From the NCBI GenBank assembly GCA_937863205.1, contig CALMGA010000050.1:1-10961 (forward strand): a stretch of 10,961 nucleotides of DNA. The letters run 5' to 3'. The notes under the pieces were generated by a model. That model made no database searches, was not told where the DNA came from, and saw only the letters and a list, made by a program, of their open reading frames with translations. Shown one piece after another: positions 1 through 6,058 of this stretch. This stretch comes from an uncultured Beijerinckiaceae bacterium. Its GTDB lineage: Bacteria > Pseudomonadota > Alphaproteobacteria > Rhizobiales > Beijerinckiaceae. Positions within the stretch are counted from its first letter, which is position 1, and every line of letters begins with the position of its first letter. Both the position numbers and the translations under genes were made by a program.

Positions 1-791
1 CATTCGGCCAGCGACAGCATCGCCCCACGCAGCACCGGCTTGCCCGGCCCGATCCACGGCGCATCGGTGGCCCCGTTCTCGATCAGGGAGTCGAGGTCGG
101 CCATGCGCGGCAGGAAGCGGGCGACCTCGCCCTCGCCGGCCTCGCCCCGCAGCAGGGCGGCCGCGAGGGCGAAGCCTTCGTCGACCCACGAGGTGAAGGT
201 CCGGTGAAGGGTGCCTGCCTCGTTGCGCGGGCTGATGAGCTGGGTTGCCAGCAGGAACATGGTGACGCCCAGCGCCACGGCGCTGCCGCGCGACAGGGCG
301 ACATCGAAGGCGTGCTCGGGCTGGCCGAAGGCGTCGAAGGCGATGATCAGCGTGGTGTAGCCCGACAGCGCCGCCGCATAGCTCTGCAACTCGCGCAGCA
401 GGCAGGACACGAAGGTGCACGTCACCAGCCACGCCGTATGCGCGCCGAGATAGCTCCACCAGCCCTGGGGGTAGAGGGCGATCAGGGCGACGCCGACGGT
501 GGTGCCCACCGCGGTGCCGATCAGGCGGTTGACGCCCTTGAGCAGTCCCTGCGCCCGCGTCGCCTGCGCGGTGATGAGAACGGTGGAGCCGGCCCAGTAC
601 GGGGCGTCGAGCTGCAGAAACATCGCCAGCCAAAGCGCCGCCAAGGCGGTGAGCGAGGTGTAAAGGGCGAAGCCGAGGTTGGTCCACCCCGGCGCGTGGG
701 ACGCGAGGCGGTTCGCCGCCGCCCGTGCCCGCCCGGCGAGGCGGTGCCCGAAGGTGTTCCCGGCGGCGCCTGCGCCGAAGGTCGCCTTCAC
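1..791 (-). CDS. FUSC family membrane permease (aromatic acid/fusaric acid exporter type), partial at left edge
   Basis: Integral inner-membrane protein of the FUSC family, relatives of which (AaeB, fusaric acid resistance proteins) export aromatic acids. About 263 residues are visible; the C-terminus lies beyond the window. Hydrophobic segments are seen at about residues 39-59, 91-107 and further on. The hallmark stretch after the first segment (APYWAGSTVLIT at 63-74, then Q76, G82, R89 and G92) matches the family pattern of a Pro-Tyr-Trp-Ala turn followed by an R..GT..G helix. The chosen start is GTG at 791, 14 bases after the upstream dehydrogenase stop, with a weak GGGCGG upstream; no ATG or GTG in this frame lies nearer that stop. 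The close spacing suggests co-transcription with the dehydrogenase. The substrate is unknown; export of an organic acid is only an inference from the family and the neighbour. Confidence 0.8.
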   Translation of the reverse strand, partial: MKATFGAGAAGNTFGHRLAGRARAAANRLASHAPGWTNLGFALYTSLTALAALWLAMFLQLDAPYWAGSTVLITAQATRAQGLLKGVNRLIGTAVGTTVGVALIALYPQGWWSYLGAHTAWLVTCTFVSCLLRELQSYAAALSGYTTLIIAFDAFGQPEHAFDVALSRGSAVALGVTMFLLATQLISPRNEAGTLHRTFTSWVDEGFALAAALLRGEAGEGEVARFLPRMADLDSLIENGATDAPWIGPGKPVLRGAMLSLAE

Positions 792-805
792 GTCGTCCGC
801 CCGGC

Positions 806-1741
806 TCAGCCGTGCGCCCCGTCGAGCCAGTCCACGATGTTGCGCACGCTGTCGGCGTAGAAGGTCCGGTACAGGCTGTGCGTGACATAGCCGATGTGCG
901 GCGTGGCGAGCACGTTGGGCTGCGAGCGGAAGGGGTGGTCGACCGGCAGCGGCTCGTCGGCGAACACGTCCACCGCATATCCGGCGATGCGCTGCTGCCG
1001 CAGCGCGTCCAACACCGCCGCTTCGTCGGCGATGGGCCCGCGCGAGGTGTTGACCAGCCACGCCGTCGGCTTCATCCGCGCCAGCAGGGCGGCATCGACG
1101 AGGCCGCGGGTCCGCCGGCTCAGCACGAGGTGGATGCTGAGGATGTCGGCATCCGCGAACAGCCCTTCCCGTCCCACGGCGACGGCGCCCACCGCGGCGG
1201 CCTTCTCCGGCGTGAGGTTCTGGCTCCAGCCGATGACGTTCATGCCGAAGGCGCGGCCGATGCCGGCCACCGCGCCGCCGATGTTGCCGAGGCCGAGCAG
1301 GCCGAGGGTGCGCCCCTTGAGGTCGCCGCCGATGGCGCGCTGCCAGCCGCCGGCGCGCAGCGACGTCGTTTCGCTCACAAGGTGGCGCTGGCTCGCCAGG
1401 ATCAGCGCCCAGGTCATCTCGATCGTCGGGGCGCTGGAATAGCCGGTGTGGCGGACGGCGATGCCGCGCTCGCCCGCGGCCGCCTCGTCGATGGCGGCGT
1501 TGCGCGGGCCGGTGGAGGCGATCAGCTTCAGTTTGGGCAGCCGCTCGATCAGGCTGCGCCCGAACGGCGTGCGCTCGCGCATGACGAGGACGATCTCGAA
1601 GGGGGCCAGCCGCTCGGCCAGTTCCGCCTCGTCGGCGAGGTGGTCGGTGAACACCGTCACCGCGGCCTTGCCGTCGAGCGGCGTCCAGTCGGCAAGCGTC
1701 AGGGCCACGGACTGGTAGTCGTCGAGAACGGCGATGCGCAT
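806..1741 (-). CDS. D-2-hydroxyacid dehydrogenase (NAD(P)-dependent) family protein
   Basis: Cytosolic oxidoreductase of 311 aa, interconverting a 2-hydroxyacid and its 2-oxoacid with a nicotinamide cofactor. The Rossmann dinucleotide motif GLGNIG lies at residues 150-155. The catalytic triad of the family is visible: Arg234 in NTSRGPI, Glu263 in DVFADEP and His282 in TPHIGY. After the second Rossmann strand the sequence reads GWSQN, with no acidic residue where NAD-specific members usually carry Asp, so NADP use is possible (inference). The ATG at 1741 gives the family's usual beginning, MRIAVLDDYQ. The frame stays open upstream to 1963, but that extension overlaps the divergent DUF892 gene and the repeat leader, so it was rejected. 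No strong Shine-Dalgarno is present, only purine-rich AAAGA in the tandem repeat. The FUSC permease follows directly. The true substrate cannot be told from sequence. Confidence 0.92.
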   Translation of the reverse strand: MRIAVLDDYQSVALTLADWTPLDGKAAVTVFTDHLADEAELAERLAPFEIVLVMRERTPFGRSLIERLPKLKLIASTGPRNAAIDEAAAGERGIAVRHTGYSSAPTIEMTWALILASQRHLVSETTSLRAGGWQRAIGGDLKGRTLGLLGLGNIGGAVAGIGRAFGMNVIGWSQNLTPEKAAAVGAVAVGREGLFADADILSIHLVLSRRTRGLVDAALLARMKPTAWLVNTSRGPIADEAAVLDALRQQRIAGYAVDVFADEPLPVDHPFRSQPNVLATPHIGYVTHSLYRTFYADSVRNIVDWLDGAHG

Positions 1742-1744
1742 GGT

Positions 1745-1780
1745 TCGATCTTTGGCTCGATCTCTGGGTCGATTCTCGGC
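1745..1780. repeat. Three tandem 12-base repeats in the dehydrogenase leader
   Basis: On the plus strand three consecutive 12-mers read TCGATCTTTGGC (1745-1756), TCGATCTCTGGG (1757-1768) and TCGATTCTCGGC (1769-1780). They lie just upstream of the minus-strand ATG at 1741, where the ribosome-binding site should be, so on that strand each copy offers a purine-rich AGA-type stretch. The copies have diverged, so this is an old duplication rather than an actively changing array. Confidence 0.65.
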
Positions 1781-1804
1781 CGGCTCGCGGCGACCGAGCT
1801 TACG

Positions 1805-1819
1805 GCCCGACGTTCGGGC
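1805..1819. promoter_or_regulatory. Inverted repeat in the divergent dehydrogenase/DUF892 spacer
   Basis: GCCCGA, three bases, TCGGGC is a perfect 6-base inverted repeat about 65 bases upstream of the dehydrogenase start and 128 bases upstream of the DUF892 start. It could be an operator shared by the two divergent genes or a leader hairpin. In such GC-rich DNA a chance occurrence is also plausible. Confidence 0.3.
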
Positions 1820-1946
1820 AATCCATCCCCCGCGGAACGCCCACCCCCGAACCCCGGGGCGGTGGCAGTACGTCACGCCCCGCGCCAGAACCTTTCGCCT
1901 CAAGGTCGATTGATCGGGTCCAAACGGCAAAGCACGAGGAGCGCAG

Positions 1947-2441
1947 ATGTCGGAACCCAGCACGCTGATGGAACTCTACCACGAGGAGATGCAGGACTTG
2001 TGGTCGGCCAACGACCAGATGAGCCGGACGGTGACCGAACTCGCCGGCCACGTGCACGATGCCAAGCTCAAGCAGATGCTTGAACATTCCATCACGGGCA
2101 TCAGGGAGCACAGCGGCACGGTCAAGGGCCTGATCGAGGCGAGCGGCGGCACGCCCAAGCCCGACCACTGCAAGGGCATGGAAGGGCTGGTGACGGAAGC
2201 GATCAAGCATTGCATCAAGGAAGCCCCGACCGTCGGCGTCCTTCAGGACATCGAGATCATCGCGCAATACCAGCGCATGTCGCACTACGGCATCGCCGGC
2301 TTCGGTTCGGCCGCCGCCTATGCCAAGGCGCTGGGCCGCCCGGACGATGAAGCGAAGCTGAAGTCGCTGGTGGCGAGCATCTACAAGAGCGACGAATACG
2401 CCAGCAAGCTCGCCACGCATCTGGAGCAGGCGGCCGCCTGA
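1947..2441 (+). CDS. DUF892 (YciE/YciF-type) ferritin-like stress protein
   Basis: Small soluble protein of 164 aa, the usual length of the DUF892/YciF family, which folds as a ferritin-like four-helix bundle. Family members are commonly linked to general stress and osmotic responses, though their biochemical activity is poorly defined. The sequence opens with the typical first helix (ELYHEEMQDLWSAN, residues 9-22) and later has the conserved His/Glu-bearing helices, including the HSGTVKGLIEASGG turn and a YQRMSHYGIAGFGSAAAYA segment. It lacks a signal peptide or membrane segment. The start is set by AGGAG at 1937-1941, five bases before the ATG. It stands as a single unit: divergent to the dehydrogenase and followed by a hairpin at 2480-2498. 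I looked for an EcfG (general stress sigma) promoter upstream and found no convincing match. Confidence 0.9.
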   Translation: MSEPSTLMELYHEEMQDLWSANDQMSRTVTELAGHVHDAKLKQMLEHSITGIREHSGTVKGLIEASGGTPKPDHCKGMEGLVTEAIKHCIKEAPTVGVLQDIEIIAQYQRMSHYGIAGFGSAAAYAKALGRPDDEAKLKSLVASIYKSDEYASKLATHLEQAAA

Positions 2442-2479
2442 TCCGACGGCGTTAGCGATCCCTTCACCATGTTTCGACG

Positions 2480-2498
2480 GGCCGGTCGCCGACCGGCC
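2480..2498 (+). terminator. Strong hairpin after the DUF892 gene, possible terminator
   Basis: GGCCGGTC, loop GCC, GACCGGCC forms a perfect 8-base stem 39 bases after the DUF892 stop. No T-run follows, so it is a weak candidate for intrinsic termination, but its place between two genes fits an mRNA 3' end. Confidence 0.4.
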
Positions 2499-2592
2499 TC
2501 ATCAACACCTCGGCAAGGTTGACGAAACACCTCCGCTTAACGCTCTCGCGCTATTCCAGGCTTGGAACGGGTCGAGTTGAGGAGGTGGGGCC

Positions 2593-3216
2593 ATGAGCCT
2601 CGGGATGTTCGCAGCCGGCCGGATCGCCGCCGGCTCCAGGATCGCGGCCGTGCTTTGCATCGGCCTGTCGATCGCGGCCTGCGCCCGTACGCCGGGCGAG
2701 GAAGGTCTGGCCGGTCTTGGCGGCACCAGCCGCCCGGCCGGCTACGGCCCGGGACCCGACGGTGGCGGGCGCCGGGACGGCTACGGCCGCAGCGACCTTG
2801 CCGCCGCCGACGGGGCCGGACGTCGCGGCCGCGGCGGGTCGGCTGTGCCGGGCAGCCCGGAGGACTTCGCGCAGAACGTCGGCGACCGCGTGTTCTTCGA
2901 GTCCGATTCGAGCGACCTCACCGAGAAGTCGCAGGCGACCCTTGACCGGCAGGCGGCCTGGTTGCAGCGCTTCGAGCGGACCGCCTTCACCGTGGAAGGG
3001 CACGCCGACGAGCGCGGCACCCGCGAGTACAACTTCGCGCTGGGCGCCCGCCGGGCGGAGACCACCAAGCAGTACCTCGTCGCCCACGGTGTGCCGGCCT
3101 CGCGCATCCGCACCATCTCCTACGGCAAGGAGCGCCCGGTGGCGGTGTGCAACGACATCTCCTGCTGGTCGCAGAACCGTCGCGCGGTGACGGCGGTCGG
3201 CGGCGGCCAGTCGTAG
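2593..3216 (+). CDS. pal: Peptidoglycan-associated lipoprotein (Pal/OmpA-C type)
   Basis: Outer-membrane lipoprotein of 207 aa whose periplasmic domain binds peptidoglycan. A hydrophobic signal segment (about 17-29) ends in a lipobox IAAC with Cys30 as the lipidation site. A glycine- and arginine-rich, probably flexible linker follows (about 38-87). The OmpA_C domain spans about 96-202: VFFESDSSDL at 100-109, GHADERGTREYN at 136-147 and RRA at 153-155. Asp139 and Arg154 have the spacing of the residues that bind the diaminopimelate side chain in OmpA/Pal. The SYGKERP and C186...C191-W..QNRRA ending is typical of Pal. GAGGAGGT at 2579-2586 decides the ATG start. tolQRAB and cpoB, the usual partners, are not next to it: the neighbours are DUF892 and, 34 bases downstream, xthA. 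It may be the organism's only Pal or a second copy; this window cannot tell. Confidence 0.88.
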   Translation: MSLGMFAAGRIAAGSRIAAVLCIGLSIAACARTPGEEGLAGLGGTSRPAGYGPGPDGGGRRDGYGRSDLAAADGAGRRGRGGSAVPGSPEDFAQNVGDRVFFESDSSDLTEKSQATLDRQAAWLQRFERTAFTVEGHADERGTREYNFALGARRAETTKQYLVAHGVPASRIRTISYGKERPVAVCNDISCWSQNRRAVTAVGGGQS

Positions 3217-3250
3217 GCTCATCGGCAGCGTCTCGGCCGGGGGAGGGATC

Positions 3251-4057
3251 GTGCGGCTGAGCCTGTCGACCTGGAACATCAACTCCGTGCGCCTGCGCCT
3301 CGGCCTCGTCGAGCGCTTCCTGGCCGAACAGTGCCCGGACGTGCTCTGCCTGCAGGAGACCAAGTGCTGCGATGCCGATTTTCCCGTCGCGGCGTTCCAC
3401 CGAGCCGGCTACGGGCACCTCGCCATCAACGGGCAGAAGGGATACCACGGGGTCGCCATCGCCTCGCGGCTGCCTTTCGCCCGCATCGAGCGGCGAGGCT
3501 TCTGCGGCAAGAACGACGCCCGCCACGTCGCGGCGAGCGTGATCGCCGGCGAGCGTGCGATCGCCGTGCACAACCTTTACGTCCCGGCCGGCGGCGACGA
3601 GCCCGACCCGGCGATCAACCCGAAGTTCGCCCACAAGCTGGATTTCCTCAACGAGATGGCCGGCTGGATCGCCGAGGAGGAGGTGGCGCGCGGCGATGCC
3701 GTGCTGGTTGGCGACCTCAACGTTTCGCCGGGCGAGCACGACGTGTGGAGCCACAAGGCGCTGCTCAACGTGGTCTGCCACACCCCCGTCGAGGTCGAAC
3801 TGTTCGGCCGCGTCCAGGCGGCCGGCGCCTTCGTCGACGTGATGCGCCGCGCCATCCCGCCGCACGAGAAGTGCTATACCTGGTGGAGCTATCGCTCGCC
3901 GGACTGGGCCAAGGCCGACCGCGGCCGCCGGCTCGACCACATCTGGGCGAGTTCGAGCCTCGGGGACACCTTCGGCGACCTCACGATCCACAAGGAGAGC
4001 CGCGCCTGGGAACGGCCGTCCGACCACGTGCCGGTGACGGCGGTGTTCGAGGTTTGA
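3251..4057 (+). CDS. xthA: Exodeoxyribonuclease III (AP endonuclease, XthA family)
   Basis: DNA-repair nuclease that cuts at abasic sites and degrades the 3' end of duplex DNA in base excision repair. The 268 residues equal the length of E. coli exonuclease III and the catalytic set is complete: Asn9 (WNIN), the metal-binding Glu36 (LQETK), Tyr110 (NLYVP), Asp155 and Asn157 ([12 protein letters not shown]), Asp258 and His259 (RPSDHVPV). The family signatures [10 protein letters not shown] (61-70) and RRLDHIW are also present. The start is GTG at 3251, preceded by the purine-rich GGGGGAGGGA; it gives the normal N-terminus [13 protein letters not shown]. It begins 34 bases after pal with no hairpin between, so read-through from pal is likely. 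No sign of truncation or foreign composition. Confidence 0.95.
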   Translation: MRLSLSTWNINSVRLRLGLVERFLAEQCPDVLCLQETKCCDADFPVAAFHRAGYGHLAINGQKGYHGVAIASRLPFARIERRGFCGKNDARHVAASVIAGERAIAVHNLYVPAGGDEPDPAINPKFAHKLDFLNEMAGWIAEEEVARGDAVLVGDLNVSPGEHDVWSHKALLNVVCHTPVEVELFGRVQAAGAFVDVMRRAIPPHEKCYTWWSYRSPDWAKADRGRRLDHIWASSSLGDTFGDLTIHKESRAWERPSDHVPVTAVFEV

Positions 4058-4158
4058 CGGGTCGGCGCAACGCGCATCCTGGAGGAAGCGCGGCGTTTCC
4101 GGGCGAACGGCCGTGACCCGATGGATCGGTTCCCGCAGCGATCGGGGACTTGCGAAAG

Positions 4159-4185
4159 CTCGCGCACTAGGTTTTTGTGCGCGGG
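4159..4185 (+). promoter_or_regulatory. Hairpin/palindrome just before selC
   Basis: CGCGCAC (4161-4167), a 9-base T-rich loop containing TTTTT, and GTGCGCG (4177-4183) form a perfect 7-base inverted repeat. It extends by a T-G wobble and a C-G pair to 4159/4185 and ends two bases before the tRNA. The T-run in the loop is where a promoter -10 region for selC could lie, so the palindrome may be an operator or a leader hairpin that sets 5' processing. No clear -35/-10 pair was found. Confidence 0.4.
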
Positions 4186-4187
4186 AT

Positions 4188-4284
4188 GGAGGAGATGCGT
4201 TCCCCGGTGGGGCGTCCGGACTTCAAATCCGGGAGGGGCTGCAAGGCGGTCTTTGGTGGGTTCGACTCCCACTCTCTTCCGCCA
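4188..4284 (+). tRNA. selC: tRNA-Sec (anticodon TCA)
   Basis: Selenocysteine tRNA of 97 nt, charged with serine and converted to Sec by SelA, which reads UGA. The folding signature is specific to tRNA-Sec. The acceptor stem has 8 bases (GGAGGAGA at 4188-4195 with TCTCTTCC at 4273-4280, one G-T pair). The D stem has 6 pairs (4198-4203/4209-4214). The anticodon arm is CCGGA-CTTCAAA-TCCGG (4216-4232) with TCA at 4223-4225. A long variable arm spans about 4234-4254. The T arm has 5 pairs (GTGGG-TTCGACT-CCCAC at 4256-4272), followed by discriminator G and an encoded CCA. The anticodon arm and variable arm resemble those of E. coli selC (95 nt). selA follows in the same direction, 56 bases on, which supports the call. 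The selA reading frame is open back through this gene, so an over-long selA call would bury it. Confidence 0.96.
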
Positions 4285-4313
4285 TCGTTCGTCCCAGCCG
4301 TCGTCCCTCGCGA

Positions 4314-4332
4314 CAGCGCAGAATTCGCGCTG
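4314..4332 (+). promoter_or_regulatory. Hairpin between selC and selA abutting the selA ribosome-binding site
   Basis: CAGCGC (4314-4319), loop AGAATTC, GCGCTG (4327-4332) is a perfect 6-base stem. Its last base is the first of the selA GAAGAG Shine-Dalgarno (4332-4337). It could affect selA translation or mark the 3' processing or partial termination point of the selC transcript. No T-run follows. Confidence 0.4.
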
Positions 4333-4340
4333 AAGAGATC

Positions 4341-5813
4341 ATGAGCGCCGAGCCCGCACGACACCTTGCCGAGCCGCCGTCCGCCTCCGGCCGCAGCCGC
4401 CTGCCGTCCGTCGACCGGCTGCTGTCAAGCGCCCACGCGGTGGCACTGGTCGAGCGCTTCGGGCGCACGGCGACGCTCGCGGCGGTGCGCGACAGCCTGG
4501 CCTGCGCCCGCACCCTGCTGCAGGCCGGCGACGTCGCCCCACCCGGCGAGGCGGCGCTCCTTGATGTCGCGGAGGGGCAACTCGCCAAGCTGTTCCAGCC
4601 CTCGCTGCGCCCGGTGTTCAACCTGACCGGCACCGTGCTGCACACCAATCTTGGCCGCGCCCCCCTGCCACGCGAAGCAGCCGAGGCGGTCGCCCGCGTG
4701 CTCACGGAAGCATCCAATCTCGAATACGACCTTGCCTCCGGCAGGCGCGGCGAGCGCGACGACCACATCGAGGCGCTGATCTGCCGTCTCACGGGGGCGG
4801 AAGCGGCGACGATCGTCAACAACAACGCCGCCGCCGTGCTGCTGGTGCTGGCGGCGCTGGCGCCGAAGAAGGAGGTGCTGGTGTCGCGCGGCGAGCTGGT
4901 CGAGATCGGCGGCGCCTTCCGCGTGCCCGACGTGATGGCGCGGGCGGGCTGCCGGCTCAAGGAGGTCGGCACCACCAACCGAACCCACCTGCGCGACTAC
5001 GCCGACGCCATCGGCCCGCGCACGGTCGCCGCGATGAAGGTCCACCAGTCGAACTACGCCATCCAGGGCTTCACGGCCGCCGTCGCCGATGCCGACCTCG
5101 GCAAGCTGTGCCGCGAGCGCGGTATCCTGATGCTGGACGACCTCGGCTCCGGCAATCTCATCGACTTCGCCGCCTACAACCTGCCGGCCGAGCCGACCGT
5201 GCAGGCGGCGGTGGCCCACGCCGATGTGGTCACCTTTTCCGGCGACAAGCTGCTCGGCGGGGTGCAGTGCGGTCTCATCGCCGGGCGCCGCGACCTGATC
5301 GCCAAGGTGCGCAAGCATCCCCTCAAGCGGGCGCTGCGCGTCGACAAGATGACGTTCGCGGCGATGGAGGCCATCCTGCGCCTCTACCTCGATCCCGATC
5401 GCCTGCGCGAGCGCCTGCCGACGCTGAGGCTGCTGACCCGCCCGCAGGCCGAGATCCGCGCCTTGGCCGAGCGGCTGGCGCCGGCGCTGGCGGCGGCCTG
5501 TCCCGATGCCCTCGTCACCGTGGTGGAGTGCGCCAGCCAGATCGGCAGCGGGGCCCTGCCCGTCGACGTGCTGCCCTCGGCGGCCGTGTCGCTGAGGCCG
5601 GCCAGGGTCGGAGCGGGGTCCGGCAAGGGGTACGGCAAGGGCGACGGGCGCTGGTTGCAGGCGCTGGCCGACCGCTTCCGCCGCTTAACCGTGCCGGTGA
5701 TCGGCCGCGTCGCCGGCGGCGCCTTCCTGCTCGACCTGCGCACGCTGCAGGACGAGGCCGGCTTCCGCGACCAGATCGCGTCGATGGCCGCGCTTGAGCT
5801 CATCAATGCTTGA
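4341..5813 (+). CDS. selA: L-seryl-tRNA(Sec) selenium transferase
   Basis: PLP-dependent cytosolic enzyme that converts Ser-tRNA(Sec) to Sec-tRNA(Sec) using selenophosphate. At 490 aa it is slightly longer than E. coli SelA (463). The N-terminal domain opens with [10 protein letters not shown] (21-30). Core motifs include [17 protein letters not shown] from Phe93, [30 protein letters not shown] and [13 protein letters not shown]. The PLP lysine is Lys303 in [10 protein letters not shown], and the C-terminal part carries [11 protein letters not shown] and PVIGRV. A short glycine/lysine insertion lies at 427-435. The ATG at 4341 is chosen because GAAGAG lies four bases upstream and the family N-terminus begins soon after; the frame is open further upstream but runs through selC. 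Downstream is ohrR, not selB, so the Sec elongation factor must be encoded elsewhere if the pathway is complete. Confidence 0.96.
   Translation: MSAEPARHLAEPPSASGRSRLPSVDRLLSSAHAVALVERFGRTATLAAVRDSLACARTLLQAGDVAPPGEAALLDVAEGQLAKLFQPSLRPVFNLTGTVLHTNLGRAPLPREAAEAVARVLTEASNLEYDLASGRRGERDDHIEALICRLTGAEAATIVNNNAAAVLLVLAALAPKKEVLVSRGELVEIGGAFRVPDVMARAGCRLKEVGTTNRTHLRDYADAIGPRTVAAMKVHQSNYAIQGFTAAVADADLGKLCRERGILMLDDLGSGNLIDFAAYNLPAEPTVQAAVAHADVVTFSGDKLLGGVQCGLIAGRRDLIAKVRKHPLKRALRVDKMTFAAMEAILRLYLDPDRLRERLPTLRLLTRPQAEIRALAERLAPALAAACPDALVTVVECASQIGSGALPVDVLPSAAVSLRPARVGAGSGKGYGKGDGRWLQALADRFRRLTVPVIGRVAGGAFLLDLRTLQDEAGFRDQIASMAALELINA
5618..5641 (+). repeat. 12-base tandem duplication inside selA
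   Basis: GTCCGGCAAGGG (5618-5629) is followed at once by GTACGGCAAGGG (5630-5641), 11 of 12 bases identical. It is in frame and encodes SGKG-YGKG at residues 427-434, in a loop where E. coli SelA is shorter. It looks like a slippage duplication in a tolerant surface loop. Confidence 0.7.
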
Positions 5814-5906
5814 GCCCATCGATGCCGACGAAGGGTCCGCAGCGGGTCGCCCTCCCCCTGCTGCGCGCAGAGACGCGGGCGCCGACGAGCACTCGACGGC
5901 ACGGCG

Positions 5907-5921
5907 CGGACGCTTCGTCCG
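5907..5921 (+). terminator. Hairpin after selA, possible terminator
   Basis: CGGACG, loop CTT, CGTCCG is a perfect 6-base stem about 95 bases after the selA stop and before the ohrR upstream region. No T-run follows, so termination is only suggested by position. The rest of the 245-base spacer holds a CTGCGCGCAG palindrome (5861-5870), the ohrR palindrome and no gene I can support. Confidence 0.3.
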
Positions 5922-5948
5922 GTACGCGGCGCTTTGGTGGATCGCGAA

Positions 5949-5972
5949 TTGACTTTGCTTGTAGATAAGCAA
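5949..5972 (+). promoter_or_regulatory. Candidate -35 box and OhrR-like operator palindrome upstream of ohrR
   Basis: In a locally AT-rich patch, TTGACT (5949-5954) resembles a -35 element. The directly adjoining inverted repeat TTGCTT-GTAGAT-AAGCAA (5955-5972) sits where a repressor would block RNA polymerase. MarR/OhrR regulators usually bind such short dyads and repress their own gene. No good -10 was found at 16-18 bases, so the promoter part is uncertain. The motif is not identical to the AATT-rich OhrR boxes described in other bacteria. Confidence 0.45.
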
Positions 5973-6058
5973 GCGTCCCTCGTGGGCTTTTGCCGCGCGA
6001 GCGGCCTGTGCTTGAGTGGCCGAAGGCCCGGATCGGCGGGAACAATGGTGGTAGGTCG

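Noticed and set aside
1834..1912. Possible EcfG (GGAAC-N16/17-CGTT) promoter for the DUF892 gene
   Set aside because: GGAAC at 1834 and AGAAC at 1887 have no CGTT at the required spacing.
1742..1963. N-terminal extension of the dehydrogenase to an ATG at 1963
   Set aside because: It overlaps the start of the divergent DUF892 gene and translates the tandem repeat; the family begins at MRIAVLDDYQ.
725..2083. Open frame of about 450 codons on the plus strand opposite the dehydrogenase
   Set aside because: Shadow frame; the minus strand carries the complete dehydrogenase motifs.
2519..2547. TTGACG as a -35 box for pal
   Set aside because: The hexamer is good, but no -10-like sequence lies at a usual distance (GCTCTC at 17 bases), so the promoter is unsupported.
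4118..4129. Dyad CCGAT-GG-ATCGG between xthA and selC
   Set aside because: Five-base arms with a two-base gap are expected by chance in this composition, and no T-run follows.
4113..4340. N-terminal extension of selA starting at GTG 4113
   Set aside because: It would be translated straight through the tRNA-Sec gene, while the ATG at 4341 has a ribosome-binding site and the normal SelA N-terminus.
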